Notes: generated by a model not told the origin, from the sequence alone. Numbered from the stretch's first letter, positions 36,317 through 45,886 are shown. The stretch is DNA of 64,000 nt from Ruminococcus hominis (GCF_014287355.1 NZ_JACOPE010000001.1:2790001-2854000), one strand, 5' to 3'. Numbers and translations are program-made.

Positions 36317-38374
36317 TCATTTATTTCCGAAAATAACTGCTATCTTAATTTCTTTTTCTGTATCACTAAGATCAAATTCTCCTCCATCTTCTACCATAAC
36401 ATGCACTTCATATAATGTATCCTCTGTAAGTTTATCCGGCACTGTTTTGTCTTCTTCCTGAATATGCCATAACTCTGCAGGAACTTCTTTTAATTTATTC
36501 TCTTTATCATATGCATATAATGTAAATGTATCTGCTTCTCCTGCAATTCCTTTCATTCGTATCGCCACAGTAGTATTTGGATGTACATTTTCTACTGTAA
36601 TCGTATTCAGCCAGCCTGCAACATTTCCTTTCCCGCCGGCTTCTGTAAATTCTTCTTGTGTTAGTACATTTCTCTTTGCCTTGTCTAAATCTACTTTTCG
36701 ATAAGGCATCTCCGGCAGATAAACAAATCTGTCCTGCAATCTTAAGAGCTCCAGATATCCAGTCGGGCAATATAATGTATTTCCGCTATTTCCTGCATAC
36801 ATGCCGATTGCCATGTTGTTGTATCCCGGTTTATCTGACACATCCATTGTAAATGCTGTTTCTCCTGTTTCAAAATCTAACATGATGAATTGCCACATGC
36901 CACTTTCCATGTCCTGAACATAACCATAGATATAACCTGTCGCTGTAGAAAGCTTCATCATAGATGTATCACGTATATCGTCTCTGCACCAGATACTCTT
37001 CATTTCATATCCGTCTTTTGTCTTGATGGTATCAACACGCTCTACTCCCGGCATGACCATCTTATTTCCCTGCTTCAACCAGTTTACATCGTAAATATTT
37101 TCATAGGTCTGTATAGAAGAATCGTTGTCTGCGTCCGCAAGTTTTGCACTTCCGGCTCCAAACCAGTTACATACGATTGTGCTGACTGTACCTTCTCCGT
37201 TATCATATACCATTGCTGAATTTTCTACCGACACCTGCATATTTTCCGGAAGCTCATCGATTACCGGCATGCTCGCCACTATTTCCCCGGTCTTCATATC
37301 TAATGCCAACAGATTTACCGGATCCTGATTATCTGTAAACATAACTAATTTGCTTGTCAGAGATGGGGAACATCCACCTCCCCAGGCAAGACCTCCGCCT
37401 GTAGTTTCATCTCCTTCTTTGCTGTCTTTCGCTCCCACACTTTCATATGGGGTGCACCACTGTACCTGTACACCATCTTTTGCATTTAATAAATAACATT
37501 TTTGATTCGTTAATATAACTGCACCTTCCTTTGACGATGCAATTCCATTCTCTGCACCTTCGCCAGGCTCTAATTCATATACAAATGTAGATTCTTTCAG
37601 ATCAACATGTTCTCCCTTTAAGATGGCATCAATTGCTTCCCTTGAAATATATCCCATTGCACCTTGCTGTTTACGTTCCGGATAAATACGGAAACCACCT
37701 GTGGCAAACCATAAATTTCCTTCATAGTCAAAAACTACAGATAATAAGTTCTGATCCAATGTTTTCCCTGTAATTTCTTCTGCCGCTGCTTTAATATCAA
37801 TATCCAGCACTTTTTCAAATTCCGGAAGGACATTTCCCGCATCATCTGTTGCTTTCAACATAAGCACATGGTTGTTGCTTGTCGGACATACCAGGCGATT
37901 GCTCTCATCTACAAATGAATATGAGCTTTGTATCACATATCCTCCGCCATCATGCTTTGCCGGTGAAAAATAACCTTCTGTCTGTGCTTCATCCGCATTA
38001 ATATCACGGATAGCCAGTCCCCCCTGCAATGGAACAACAGCGTGTCCATATGTATCAAAAAACACCGCCGGAGATGCATTTTTATTTACCGTTTCATAAG
38101 AAACATTTATCTCCGGATAAATGTCAACCGGTAATACTTCATCTGTCGTATCTGAATTATAACAGTCATGATGAATATTGGCATCGCTCTTTGCCATATA
38201 TGGATTATCGTCAATTGCTTTTTCAGTAAGTGGTTTAATTGGAACAACTGCATTTTCTTCTGTTGTCTTCTGCTCTGATTTTGCCTCCTCTGTCTTTGGT
38301 GTACCATTTGCACATCCCGATGTGATCGTAGCTGCAGATATAATAAACGCTAATAGTATTTTTCTTCCTTTCAT
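36317..38374 (-). CDS. Large secreted lipoprotein, beta-propeller-like
   Basis: The protein has 685 residues. A lipobox (ATITSGC, Cys20) marks it as a membrane-anchored extracellular lipoprotein. The mature part has repeated blades of the PQQ-like or WD type. Several stretches read like (V/L)FDYEGNLWFATGG, LLALDMKTGEIVASM and FIMLDFETGETAFTM, each an outer strand followed by a DxxTGE turn. I do not recognise a specific family or active site. It is divergent from a GHKL kinase gene and downstream-facing toward the NRPS operon. It shares CACGAAT boxes with that operon's promoter. AAGGAGG precedes the ATG. Confidence 0.8.
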   Translation of the reverse strand: MKGRKILLAFIISAATITSGCANGTPKTEEAKSEQKTTEENAVVPIKPLTEKAIDDNPYMAKSDANIHHDCYNSDTTDEVLPVDIYPEINVSYETVNKNASPAVFFDTYGHAVVPLQGGLAIRDINADEAQTEGYFSPAKHDGGGYVIQSSYSFVDESNRLVCPTSNNHVLMLKATDDAGNVLPEFEKVLDIDIKAAAEEITGKTLDQNLLSVVFDYEGNLWFATGGFRIYPERKQQGAMGYISREAIDAILKGEHVDLKESTFVYELEPGEGAENGIASSKEGAVILTNQKCYLLNAKDGVQVQWCTPYESVGAKDSKEGDETTGGGLAWGGGCSPSLTSKLVMFTDNQDPVNLLALDMKTGEIVASMPVIDELPENMQVSVENSAMVYDNGEGTVSTIVCNWFGAGSAKLADADNDSSIQTYENIYDVNWLKQGNKMVMPGVERVDTIKTKDGYEMKSIWCRDDIRDTSMMKLSTATGYIYGYVQDMESGMWQFIMLDFETGETAFTMDVSDKPGYNNMAIGMYAGNSGNTLYCPTGYLELLRLQDRFVYLPEMPYRKVDLDKAKRNVLTQEEFTEAGGKGNVAGWLNTITVENVHPNTTVAIRMKGIAGEADTFTLYAYDKENKLKEVPAELWHIQEEDKTVPDKLTEDTLYEVHVMVEDGGEFDLSDTEKEIKIAVIFGNK

Positions 38375-38418
38375 TTATACTTTCCTCCTTTTTCCAGCCT
38401 TTGTCATCTACTGCTTTT

Positions 38419-38446
38419 ATTATAAAAAAACACTTCTCGTTTTCAA
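38419..38446 (-). promoter_or_regulatory. Promoter of the lipoprotein gene
   Basis: TTGAAA (38441-38446), a 16-bp spacer and TATAAT (38419-38424). The two CACGAAT boxes lie directly upstream of the -35, the usual place for an activator. Confidence 0.65.
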
Positions 38447-38455
38447 TCGCTCTGT

Positions 38456-38482
38456 CACGAATAGTCAAAAAATAGCACGAAT
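38456..38482. promoter_or_regulatory. Paired CACGAAT direct repeats, candidate regulator sites
   Basis: CACGAAT at 38456-38462 and 38476-38482 are 20 bp apart, two helical turns on the same face. They begin 9 bp upstream of the lipoprotein -35. Spaced direct repeats of this kind are typical of LytTR-type regulators such as those paired with GHKL kinases. A third copy sits in the NRPS operon promoter (36067). The regulator is not encoded in the window. Confidence 0.5.
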
Positions 38483-38581
38483 TGTAAATCCGCCCCGTAG
38501 TTTGTCTATCTGTTTTATGTTAAAATAAACGCATGAGAGAAAGCTTTTATATATTTCTTATTTTGAAAGGGGGCATACATA

Positions 38582-39913
38582 ATGAACAACATTCTTCGCC
38601 CGACACTTGAACTTACTGTAATTATCCCTGGAATGATTCTTGCCTATCTTCCTGTAAAATCAACACTAAAAATATCTCTTACAAAACTAATTGCCTGGCT
38701 TTTTCCTCTTCTAATTGCACTCTGCATTTTGGGAGGTATATTATGCTCGGCTTTACAGATTAAGACAGCTCCCATTCTCTTTTTCCTATTATTGTTCCTC
38801 ATGATGATCTATCATAAAACTCTTGCGATTTCTATTTGGAAATCTTTTAGCATTTTTCTTGCGATTTGTGCTGTTTTTTCTTGCGTGAATAGTTTTTCCC
38901 GCGCAATAAATGCAATTATAGATTTGCATATACCTGCCTCAAAAAATATACTCTGGTTTCAGATTGGCACAGGAATCATCTATAACATTATCTGTATTTT
39001 ATTCCTTTTAGCCGTCTGGTATCCTGCCACTCATACTGTCCGAATCATGATCGATGATGATAATTTTGCTCAGACCTGGTATGTATTCTGGATCTTACCG
39101 CTTATATTTATCGGACTGAATCTGTTCATGGTCCCAAAATACGATGGCACCTTATATACCGGACGGATTTTACAGATATATATTGTTGTCAGCCTTGTTC
39201 TGTTAATCATTCTTGCATTATTTTATGCTCTGTTTTTATTAATGGCAAACAGTCTAAACCAAAATGCACGGCTTCAACAAGAAAACTATCTTCTTTCAAT
39301 CCAACAGGAAAGATATACTAACCTCTGCAATGCAATCGAAGAAACACGTCAGGCACGACATGATATGCGCCATCATTTTCTTCAGCTATCCTCAATGGCT
39401 GAAGCCGGAGATTTAGAAAAAATAAAAGAGTATCTATATAATGTAATCCAGAAAATCCCGACTATGCATATGCATTTTTGTAAAAATCAGGTCATCGACA
39501 GTGTGATCAGCTATTATTGTGCACTGGCTGAACGTAACACAATTCCTTTCCACGTGCAGATTGATCTTCCGGCACAAATTTCAGTCGATGAAACAGACTT
39601 TTGTCTTGTTCTTTCTAACCTGTTAGAAAATGCATTGGAAGCCAGCTTGAAGACCGCAAAATTCAGACAACGGATCGATATCAAAATCTATCGACATGCT
39701 TCTAATCTTGTTTTAATTCAAATTGAAAATGCGTTTGATGGTAAAATCCAGCAAAAGCATGGCATTTTTCTTTCTTCTAAAAGAAATGAAAATGGTATCG
39801 GAATTCAATCTGTCCGCCACATTGTTGAAAAGACTGGCGGTGGATGTAATTTCACGTATGATAATGGAATATTTACAGCTAAAATTATGCTTCGTCCTTG
39901 TATCAATTCATAA
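38582..39913 (+). CDS. GHKL-family sensor histidine kinase (AgrC-like)
   Basis: The protein has 443 residues. Six or seven membrane helices fill residues 1-222, a coiled linker follows to about 250, then the phospho-acceptor His260 in RQARHDMRHH. A GHKL ATPase domain has an N-box near LSNLLENALEAS and a G-box near NENGIGI. This is the AgrC/ComD type that senses peptides or small molecules and phosphorylates a LytTR regulator. No regulator gene adjoins it. It is divergent from the propeller lipoprotein across a 207-bp gap. Its location beside the NRPS operon suggests, but does not prove, sensing of its product. Confidence 0.88.
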   Translation: MNNILRPTLELTVIIPGMILAYLPVKSTLKISLTKLIAWLFPLLIALCILGGILCSALQIKTAPILFFLLLFLMMIYHKTLAISIWKSFSIFLAICAVFSCVNSFSRAINAIIDLHIPASKNILWFQIGTGIIYNIICILFLLAVWYPATHTVRIMIDDDNFAQTWYVFWILPLIFIGLNLFMVPKYDGTLYTGRILQIYIVVSLVLLIILALFYALFLLMANSLNQNARLQQENYLLSIQQERYTNLCNAIEETRQARHDMRHHFLQLSSMAEAGDLEKIKEYLYNVIQKIPTMHMHFCKNQVIDSVISYYCALAERNTIPFHVQIDLPAQISVDETDFCLVLSNLLENALEASLKTAKFRQRIDIKIYRHASNLVLIQIENAFDGKIQQKHGIFLSSKRNENGIGIQSVRHIVEKTGGGCNFTYDNGIFTAKIMLRPCINS

Positions 39914-39920
39914 AATTTAT

Positions 39921-39966
39921 AAAAAGAAATGGCCGGAACTTCAAAATTCCAACCATTTCTTTTTTA
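39921..39966. terminator. Bidirectional terminator between the kinase and SulP genes
   Basis: AAAAAGAAATGG pairs with CCATTTCTTTTTT around an inner GGAA/TTCC helix. The T runs on both sides serve the two convergent genes. Confidence 0.8.
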
Positions 39967-39968
39967 TC

Positions 39969-42107
39969 TTATTCTTCTTTCTTCTTGTTATCTCTTAAAC
40001 TAATGACAAGCTCATAAACATCCGGACGGCGTTCTTTCAAATGTTCATCCAGACGATGTCTGCGTTCCTTAAATCGTTGAGCAAGCTCTGGATGTTCCTG
40101 TGCAATACGGTCATGTACTTCTTGTCTGTGCTCTTCCAAACGCGCTGCAAGTGTTCTTTCATCTTTTCCGGAAATATTTACAATTTCTTTCAAATGTTCC
40201 TCAAGATGCTCCAGCCACTCATCTTCATCAAATGCATCCATGTGTGACCAGCTTCCATGCAGCAGTTTCTCCATATCTCCACTTTTTTTCAACTGCTCGA
40301 TCTGTCGTGCAATCTGCTTTTCAATCTCATCTTCTGAATTCGAGCCAAATGCCCAAACAAATTCCTGTACACGATTGTCTACACGCTTTCTTGAAGCGCT
40401 GCGCTCTTCATTATCCACCCCATCCTCTAAAGGATATGGCCTGTTAATTCCCATATCTTTTAATGCGATATGTGTTGTTCTTCGCACACAACCTTCTCTG
40501 ATAAGATATCCTAACCCCAGTTTTCTCATCTGCTCATTCAATCCCGCAATGTGCTCCGTTATATAAAAACGAACCCCCTGTGCTTTCAGAGATGCGTAAA
40601 GATTTCCAAGCCTTTCCGCTGCTGTGATATCCATACTTCCGATACCGCTTGCATCTAAAATTACTGCCTTCGTATCTTTCTTTTGTTCCAGTGCATCCTC
40701 TATATCCTGCTGTAATACCTGCACGTTTGCGAAAAAAAGATTGCTGCTAAAACGATAGATTAAAACATCTTTTATTGCATGAATCTGACTACTTTCATTT
40801 AAATCCCGGAAATGTCTGTGCCCCGGCTGAATCCCGAGAAATCCTCTCGCCGGCTTAGATGATCGGATTATCATTTCTGAAAATGATAAAATAATTCCTA
40901 TCAATACACCATTGATCGTCCCAAGAAAAAGTACTCCTACAAATGCACCTGCGAAAATAAAAAATTCTGTCCGGCTGACTTTCCACAGCTTCGCCGCAAG
41001 ATGAAATTCTGTCGCACCTAGCAGTGCTGAAATCACGATGGCTGTAAGCACCGGAATCGGAAGATACCCTATAAATCCAGTTCCACAAAGCAGCAAAATC
41101 AACATAGACAAACCTGCAACAATACTCATTACCTGCGTTTTCCCCTGGTATTGTTCCCCCATCGCAGTTCTTGAAACAGAACCATTGATTGGACAACATC
41201 CGGTAAAGGCTGCCGCCATATTGCCCGCTGCGAATGCTAAAATCTCCTGATTGTCATTAATCCGATATCGGTTTTTCTGTGCGAAATTATTTTCTGCAAG
41301 CAATGTTTCTGCCATAATGACAACCGCAACCGATAAACTAATCGTAATTACTTCACGGATCGGAACAACTGTAAAGTCCGGAATATTCCACTTTGGCAGT
41401 CCCGGTTCAACCGCATCCAAGGTTTTAATTCCCCACGCTGTCATTGGAAGCATGTTTGTAAGAACTGCACCTAATACCATTAACACTACCGCCATCGGGA
41501 ACTTCGGTACAAGCTTTTTCGCTACAAGTAAAATCACAAGAGAGACACTCCCAAGTACAAGTGACGGCATATTGAATTGTCGGACAGCTTTGATAATATG
41601 TTCCGCCAGTTCCAAGAATTCGCCGGTTCCTGCACTTCCGCCCATAAGCTTTGGCACCTGCATCAAAATAATCGTTGTACAAATACCGGTAATAAATCCA
41701 CCCATCACCGGCTCTGATATATAATTGACAAGCTTTCCTGCATGCATTAAATAAAATGCAAAAAGCCACACAGCCACAAAAAATGTCAGCACCGGAACAA
41801 CTGCGAGAGCTTCTTTTGAACCGCCTTCTATGTTCATTCCTAATAAAGCTGAACCAACTAAAGCTGCCGGTGCTGCATCCACACCAAATACAAATTGTGG
41901 TGATGTCGAAAATAATGCAAATAAAAGGATTGGAAATACTGAACCATATAATCCATATACTGCCGGAAGACCTGCTATTTGTGCATATCCCATAGAAATC
42001 GGGATTGACACTGCCATAATGATCAACCCAGTAATTACATCATGTACTAAATTTTCCTTATTATATTTTCGAATCGTGGGTGCCAAGGTAATATTTGCAA
42101 GCTTCAT
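39969..42107 (-). CDS. SulP-family anion transporter with STAS domain and charged tail
   Basis: The protein has 712 residues. About 1-410 is the SulP membrane part with 10-12 helices (GLYGSVFPILLFALF and GCCPINGSVSRTAM). About 430-540 is a STAS domain (DASGIGSMDITAAERL). It probably carries sulfate or bicarbonate with sodium or protons. Unusual is a tail of about 130 residues (580-712), rich in Glu, Arg, His and Lys and probably helical, with repeated HLxEHLKE and RFKERRHRLDEHLKERR. Most bacterial SulP proteins end soon after the STAS domain. The substrate is not determined. Confidence 0.92.
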   Translation of the reverse strand: MKLANITLAPTIRKYNKENLVHDVITGLIIMAVSIPISMGYAQIAGLPAVYGLYGSVFPILLFALFSTSPQFVFGVDAAPAALVGSALLGMNIEGGSKEALAVVPVLTFFVAVWLFAFYLMHAGKLVNYISEPVMGGFITGICTTIILMQVPKLMGGSAGTGEFLELAEHIIKAVRQFNMPSLVLGSVSLVILLVAKKLVPKFPMAVVLMVLGAVLTNMLPMTAWGIKTLDAVEPGLPKWNIPDFTVVPIREVITISLSVAVVIMAETLLAENNFAQKNRYRINDNQEILAFAAGNMAAAFTGCCPINGSVSRTAMGEQYQGKTQVMSIVAGLSMLILLLCGTGFIGYLPIPVLTAIVISALLGATEFHLAAKLWKVSRTEFFIFAGAFVGVLFLGTINGVLIGIILSFSEMIIRSSKPARGFLGIQPGHRHFRDLNESSQIHAIKDVLIYRFSSNLFFANVQVLQQDIEDALEQKKDTKAVILDASGIGSMDITAAERLGNLYASLKAQGVRFYITEHIAGLNEQMRKLGLGYLIREGCVRRTTHIALKDMGINRPYPLEDGVDNEERSASRKRVDNRVQEFVWAFGSNSEDEIEKQIARQIEQLKKSGDMEKLLHGSWSHMDAFDEDEWLEHLEEHLKEIVNISGKDERTLAARLEEHRQEVHDRIAQEHPELAQRFKERRHRLDEHLKERRPDVYELVISLRDNKKKEE

Positions 42108-42135
42108 TCTATGTCATTCCCTTCTTAGCTTTTTA

Positions 42136-42987
42136 TTACATACTTTGGATAAATAAAACGCCTAATGTTCCCGGACCACAATGGCTGGAAATGACGCCGC
42201 CAGCCCTTGTTTCTAATATTTCAGAGAAAACACCCAAATTTTCCAAATAAGAATGTACTTCCTCTACTATTGTGCGATCACAACCAGAATGCGTAATAAA
42301 AACTCTGTTCGGTCTTGCCGCTTTCAAATCATCCTCCATATCCTTGACATACGTCATAATTGCAGAATTGATTTTTCCACGATATTTTTTTGAAGCATTC
42401 ATTGCACCATTCTCTACTACGATTTTAGGATGCAGTTTTAAAACGCCCCCTGCCATAGCTGAAACCGCATTGCAGCGACCGCCACGATATAAATAAGTGA
42501 GCGTATCTACAACAAAGCTTGCTCTGACATTCGGTTTTAACGCTTCTATTGCTGAAACAATTTCTTCTACTGTGTGATTATTCTGTGCCATAATAGCTGC
42601 CTCTATTACAAGAAGTCCAATCCCTGTAGAAAGATTTGCCGAATCAATTACTGTAATACGATCTTCCGCCTCCAGTTCCTCGGCAGCAATACGCATAACA
42701 TTCCCTGATGTAGACATACTGCTTGAAATAGAAAAACATACAATTTCGCGCCCTTCATCTATATATGGTTTAAAAAGCTCAATTGCATCTGTCAATGCCG
42801 GAGCTGAAGTTTTTGGTGTTGTTTTATTTTCATCAGACCAGCTATAAATCTGTTCCGGTGTAATATTCTTTCCATCTTCATATTCATCTTCCCCGAGAAG
42901 AATATGAAGTGGCAAAATGTCAATATCATATTTTGCAATCAACTCTGGAGAGAGGTCGCATGTGCTGTCAGAAATAATTTTTACCAT
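42136..42987 (-). CDS. DegV-family fatty-acid-binding protein
   Basis: The protein has 283 residues. DegV/FakB proteins hold a fatty acid for phosphorylation by the FakA kinase in Firmicutes. The N-terminal KIISDSTCDLSPELIAKYDI, the central FSISSSMSTSGN and THSGCDR near residue 232 are family marks. FakA is not in the window. A 34-nt motif shared with 58723 lies in the leader between its probable promoter region and the ATG. Confidence 0.93.
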   Translation of the reverse strand: MVKIISDSTCDLSPELIAKYDIDILPLHILLGEDEYEDGKNITPEQIYSWSDENKTTPKTSAPALTDAIELFKPYIDEGREIVCFSISSSMSTSGNVMRIAAEELEAEDRITVIDSANLSTGIGLLVIEAAIMAQNNHTVEEIVSAIEALKPNVRASFVVDTLTYLYRGGRCNAVSAMAGGVLKLHPKIVVENGAMNASKKYRGKINSAIMTYVKDMEDDLKAARPNRVFITHSGCDRTIVEEVHSYLENLGVFSEILETRAGGVISSHCGPGTLGVLFIQSM

Positions 42988-43041
42988 GTTAAGAATCTCC
43001 TTTTTTATAATTTGTTTTTTACATTCTCATTTTTCACATTC

Positions 43042-43075
43042 AAGTCGAACGTCCGTGAGACTTGGCGCGTGATTC
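43042..43075 (+). repeat. 34-nt shared motif, copy A
   Basis: This starts AAGTCGAACGTCCGTGAGAC and continues CTTGG to GATTC. It matches 28 of 34 bases of 58723-58756. The 11-nt core GAACGCACGTG of that copy also occurs at 14752-14762. All three lie in intergenic DNA and face the same way. The function is unknown. Confidence 0.55.
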
Positions 43076-43170
43076 AAGTATAATACTATTATTGTAACTC
43101 ACTCTCTCCATTAAGCAAACAGATTTTTTTATTATATTTGGTATCTCGACAAAGCAAAAATTACAACTCT

Positions 43171-43938
43171 CTACATCTTCACTACCGCATCAAGGCAGAG
43201 TGTAAGTGCATATTCATATGCGTTTCCACCAAAATTTCGCTCGTCATATTTATTAATATTTTCAAGGCTATCTGCCGTATAAAGTATCATTCCCCAATTT
43301 ACACCACGAAAAGCCGAACAAGCTGCAAGTGCTGAACATTCCATTTCTACAACAGAACACCCTTCGCTTTTGCGGTATATTACTTTTTCTTTGGTTTCAC
43401 GATAGAACCCATCCGTTGACCAAGTAATAACTTCTTGATATTTCATACCATGTTCTAGTATAGTTTCTTCAATAGCTTTTCTTGCTCTTTCATTAATTGC
43501 CATAAAACGTGAAGGTGGAGCATAGTGATAAGATGTTCCTTCATCACGCAGAGCCTTGTATGGTACAAGAAATGTTCCTTCAGGAAATGTTTCAAGACAT
43601 CCGCAAGATCCGGCAGAAATTATTTCTCGCACACCATACCCAATCAGCCAATCCAAAATTTGTGTCGCAGAAGCGGCACCTACAGGTGCTTGACAAAGTG
43701 TGACCTCTTTTCCCTTATATTTAGCTATGTAAACCGGATAATACTTCGTTGCACTAATAAAATGTGCTACATGTCTTACATCATTCTTACTGGCATATTC
43801 TTCAATATACTCTCCTAGAAAGGCAAAAACACATTTTGGTGGAAGTTTAATATCTAAATTTTCATGTGTGGGGTCGATAACCGCATTTTGTTCCGCATCA
43901 AACTCCAATATCGGAATTTCATTTTTAAGGATACTCAT
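43171..43938 (-). CDS. Nucleoside phosphorylase (uridine phosphorylase-like)
   Basis: The protein has 255 residues of the PNP_UDP_1 fold. It should split a nucleoside with phosphate in salvage. The phosphate-binding GSCG region (IISAGSCGCLETFPEGTFLVP) and the VVEMECSALAACSAFRG ribose-binding segment are present. The substrate (uridine or purine nucleoside) is not decided by what I can see. It is next to a GNAT acetyltransferase gene, 33 bp or so away in the same direction, a possible two-gene operon. Confidence 0.87.
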   Translation of the reverse strand: MSILKNEIPILEFDAEQNAVIDPTHENLDIKLPPKCVFAFLGEYIEEYASKNDVRHVAHFISATKYYPVYIAKYKGKEVTLCQAPVGAASATQILDWLIGYGVREIISAGSCGCLETFPEGTFLVPYKALRDEGTSYHYAPPSRFMAINERARKAIEETILEHGMKYQEVITWSTDGFYRETKEKVIYRKSEGCSVVEMECSALAACSAFRGVNWGMILYTADSLENINKYDERNFGGNAYEYALTLCLDAVVKM

Positions 43939-43971
43939 TTTTCCATCTCCTAGTATTTTGTATTTATCATC

Positions 43972-44496
43972 TTACTCTAAATCAATCCAATATCTTTGTT
44001 CTACTTTACCGTCCTCTTTTTGTTCATTTTCCAATATTCCACCGTTTTTTATAATAGATTTTGCAGAACCAATATTATCTTTATCACACACCATCAAAAC
44101 TTTTTTGATTCCAATCCTTTTGCATTCTTCTAAGGCAAGCCCAACCATTTGAGTAGCATATCCTTTTCTTCGTTCAGATGGTCTGATTCCGTCGCCAATA
44201 TGACCTCCATGTGCCAAAAGATATTCATTTAAGTAATGCCTAATATTTACCGCACCAACAATTATGTTTCGTTCCTCATCTAAACAGAAAAATGTCGAGT
44301 CAGGAACCAATCCACTTTTAGGCTCGCTGGTTTCCAAATTCCTCAAATAATAATCAAAATCATCGTAGTTGTTTTTGAAGATAGCCCCTGGTGAACAATT
44401 CACTTCATGAGTATCGTTATATTCTTTCCATTCTTTGAGCATCTCAATAATTTGCTCCTTATATTCGTAACTTCCTTTTATCAGTTTAATCTGCAA
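43972..44496 (-). CDS. GNAT-family N-acetyltransferase
   Basis: The protein has 174 residues with a single GNAT domain. The acetyl-CoA loop is IRPSERRKGYATQMV (RxxGYA form), followed by CDKDNIGSAKSIIKNGG, a common ending. Members of this subgroup often acetylate small amines, but the substrate is unknown. I place the start at a TTG (44496), because GGAGAGG lies 8 nt upstream. The GTG at 44505 is part of that site. Confidence 0.85.
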   Translation of the reverse strand: MQIKLIKGSYEYKEQIIEMLKEWKEYNDTHEVNCSPGAIFKNNYDDFDYYLRNLETSEPKSGLVPDSTFFCLDEERNIIVGAVNIRHYLNEYLLAHGGHIGDGIRPSERRKGYATQMVGLALEECKRIGIKKVLMVCDKDNIGSAKSIIKNGGILENEQKEDGKVEQRYWIDLE

Positions 44497-44589
44497 CAGA
44501 ATCACCTCTCCAATTCACATTTACTCAATAGAAAAATTATGTTATTTCACTTTATCCATAATTATACACAAACCAACGTCATTGTAAAG

Positions 44590-44635
44590 CAAAAAGTCCT
44601 TAGCCATGAGTTTCATACCCACAGCTAAGGACTTT
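44590..44635 (-). terminator. Terminator downstream of the retron
   Basis: AAAGTCCTTAGC (44593-44604) pairs perfectly with 44624-44635, and UUUUUG follows on the minus strand. In the gap 44497-44849, the stretch 44636-44849 between this and the reverse-transcriptase stop holds no gene or motif I recognise. It is a candidate for the left end of the mobile element. Confidence 0.75.
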
Positions 44636-44849
44636 CGGCATTTTGTAGTTGTTATATATTATTCAAACTCTTTTTTGCCAAGTTGTTTTATGATGTTTTT
44701 CATTGGTTTGGATGGTGAAAATCAGGAAGTTTTGTCTGATTTCTACCTATTGTGTGGATTTTCGAGAGATTATATTGTCATTTTGTTGTCACTGACGATA
44801 TCAATAAAAGCCTTTATGGCTATTCTGAAAATCAGTTCCCATAATTCTC

Positions 44850-45878
44850 TCAATCGAATGGTGATTCCCAAACTTCTTTAAACATCATGTCAGGTAAGTC
44901 AGGGAAAAATTTGTTATCATTAAATGCATTAACTATGTCTATGTGTCCTGTAAATTCCGGTTTTGTGATAACATCTGTGATATATTTAAAAATTTTATCC
45001 CGATAACCTTCTTCTATAGAATTTACATATGCTATCTTGCCTAAAATTTGACTATTATTCTGATAATCTTTTAACTTTATTGAACGATAAATCTGCGCTC
45101 TCAGATCCTTCTTAAATTTTTTATCCACATGAATACTATCATCATTTACAGTAATACCCGTAACTGTTTTTTTTACATCATTTGAGAGATATCTTGTCTT
45201 TTTATCATTAATTTTAAATCCTTCATCAGCAACAATATACTTAATAAACTTCTCAACCTTATTCAAAAGTGTTCTATTGTTCGACGAAAAAGTTAAATCA
45301 TCTGCATAACGAGTATATACTATATCTTTTCTACTACAGTAACCATTAATTCTTGCATCCATATGATAACAGACTAAATTTGCAATATACGGAGATGTAA
45401 CTGCACCTTGCGGTAAATAACCATCATATGTACATAAGTTGGCTAAAACGCCTGCGACTTTACTATTATAACCTATATTACAAAACAATCTGTACACCTG
45501 TTGTTCTGTTATTGTTCCAAAGAAATTTGTAATATCCATTTCTAAGAGAAAAATATTCTTTTTATGTCTCTCTGCATTTTCTCTCAAACCGTTTTTATGT
45601 GGAATAAATGCCATCGCTTGCTCTGATACATAAATTTTCTCCAGAATTTCTTTCAAAATCCATCTTTGCACTACTTTCAAAGATAAGCTAGGAACATTCA
45701 AAGTTCTTTCCGTTTTATCTTTTTTGGGTATCTTCTTCTCGAAATAACAATACTTCTTTTTATAGGTCAAAAAATATAGTAACTGTTCCGTTACCGATAA
45801 TTGTTCACACAAATGTTCAAATGAATTTATTACTGGAACACCTAAAGTATTTAATACCACACTATTTCCAATATTCAA
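44850..45878 (-). CDS. Retron reverse transcriptase
   Basis: The protein has about 342 residues. It copies part of its own ncRNA (45887-46050) into a branched single-stranded msDNA. Motifs in order are RTLNVPSLSLKVVQRWIL, LEMDITNFF, LPQGAVTSPYIANL, the catalytic YTRYADDLTFS and the retron-specific VTG (KKTVTGITVND). The likely start is a TTG at 45878 with GAGGTGA 5 nt upstream. An earlier TTG at 45902 overlaps the a2 repeat. There is no fused domain. Together with the effector upstream it forms a complete retron. Confidence 0.93.
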   Translation of the reverse strand: MNIGNSVVLNTLGVPVINSFEHLCEQLSVTEQLLYFLTYKKKYCYFEKKIPKKDKTERTLNVPSLSLKVVQRWILKEILEKIYVSEQAMAFIPHKNGLRENAERHKKNIFLLEMDITNFFGTITEQQVYRLFCNIGYNSKVAGVLANLCTYDGYLPQGAVTSPYIANLVCYHMDARINGYCSRKDIVYTRYADDLTFSSNNRTLLNKVEKFIKYIVADEGFKINDKKTRYLSNDVKKTVTGITVNDDSIHVDKKFKKDLRAQIYRSIKLKDYQNNSQILGKIAYVNSIEEGYRDKIFKYITDVITKPEFTGHIDIVNAFNDNKFFPDLPDMMFKEVWESPFD

Positions 45879-45886
45879 ATAAATCA

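Noticed and set aside
44606..44881. 91-codon plus frame beside the reverse transcriptase
   Set aside because: It runs through the terminator stem and into the antisense of the RT end, and it has no ribosome site or similarity.
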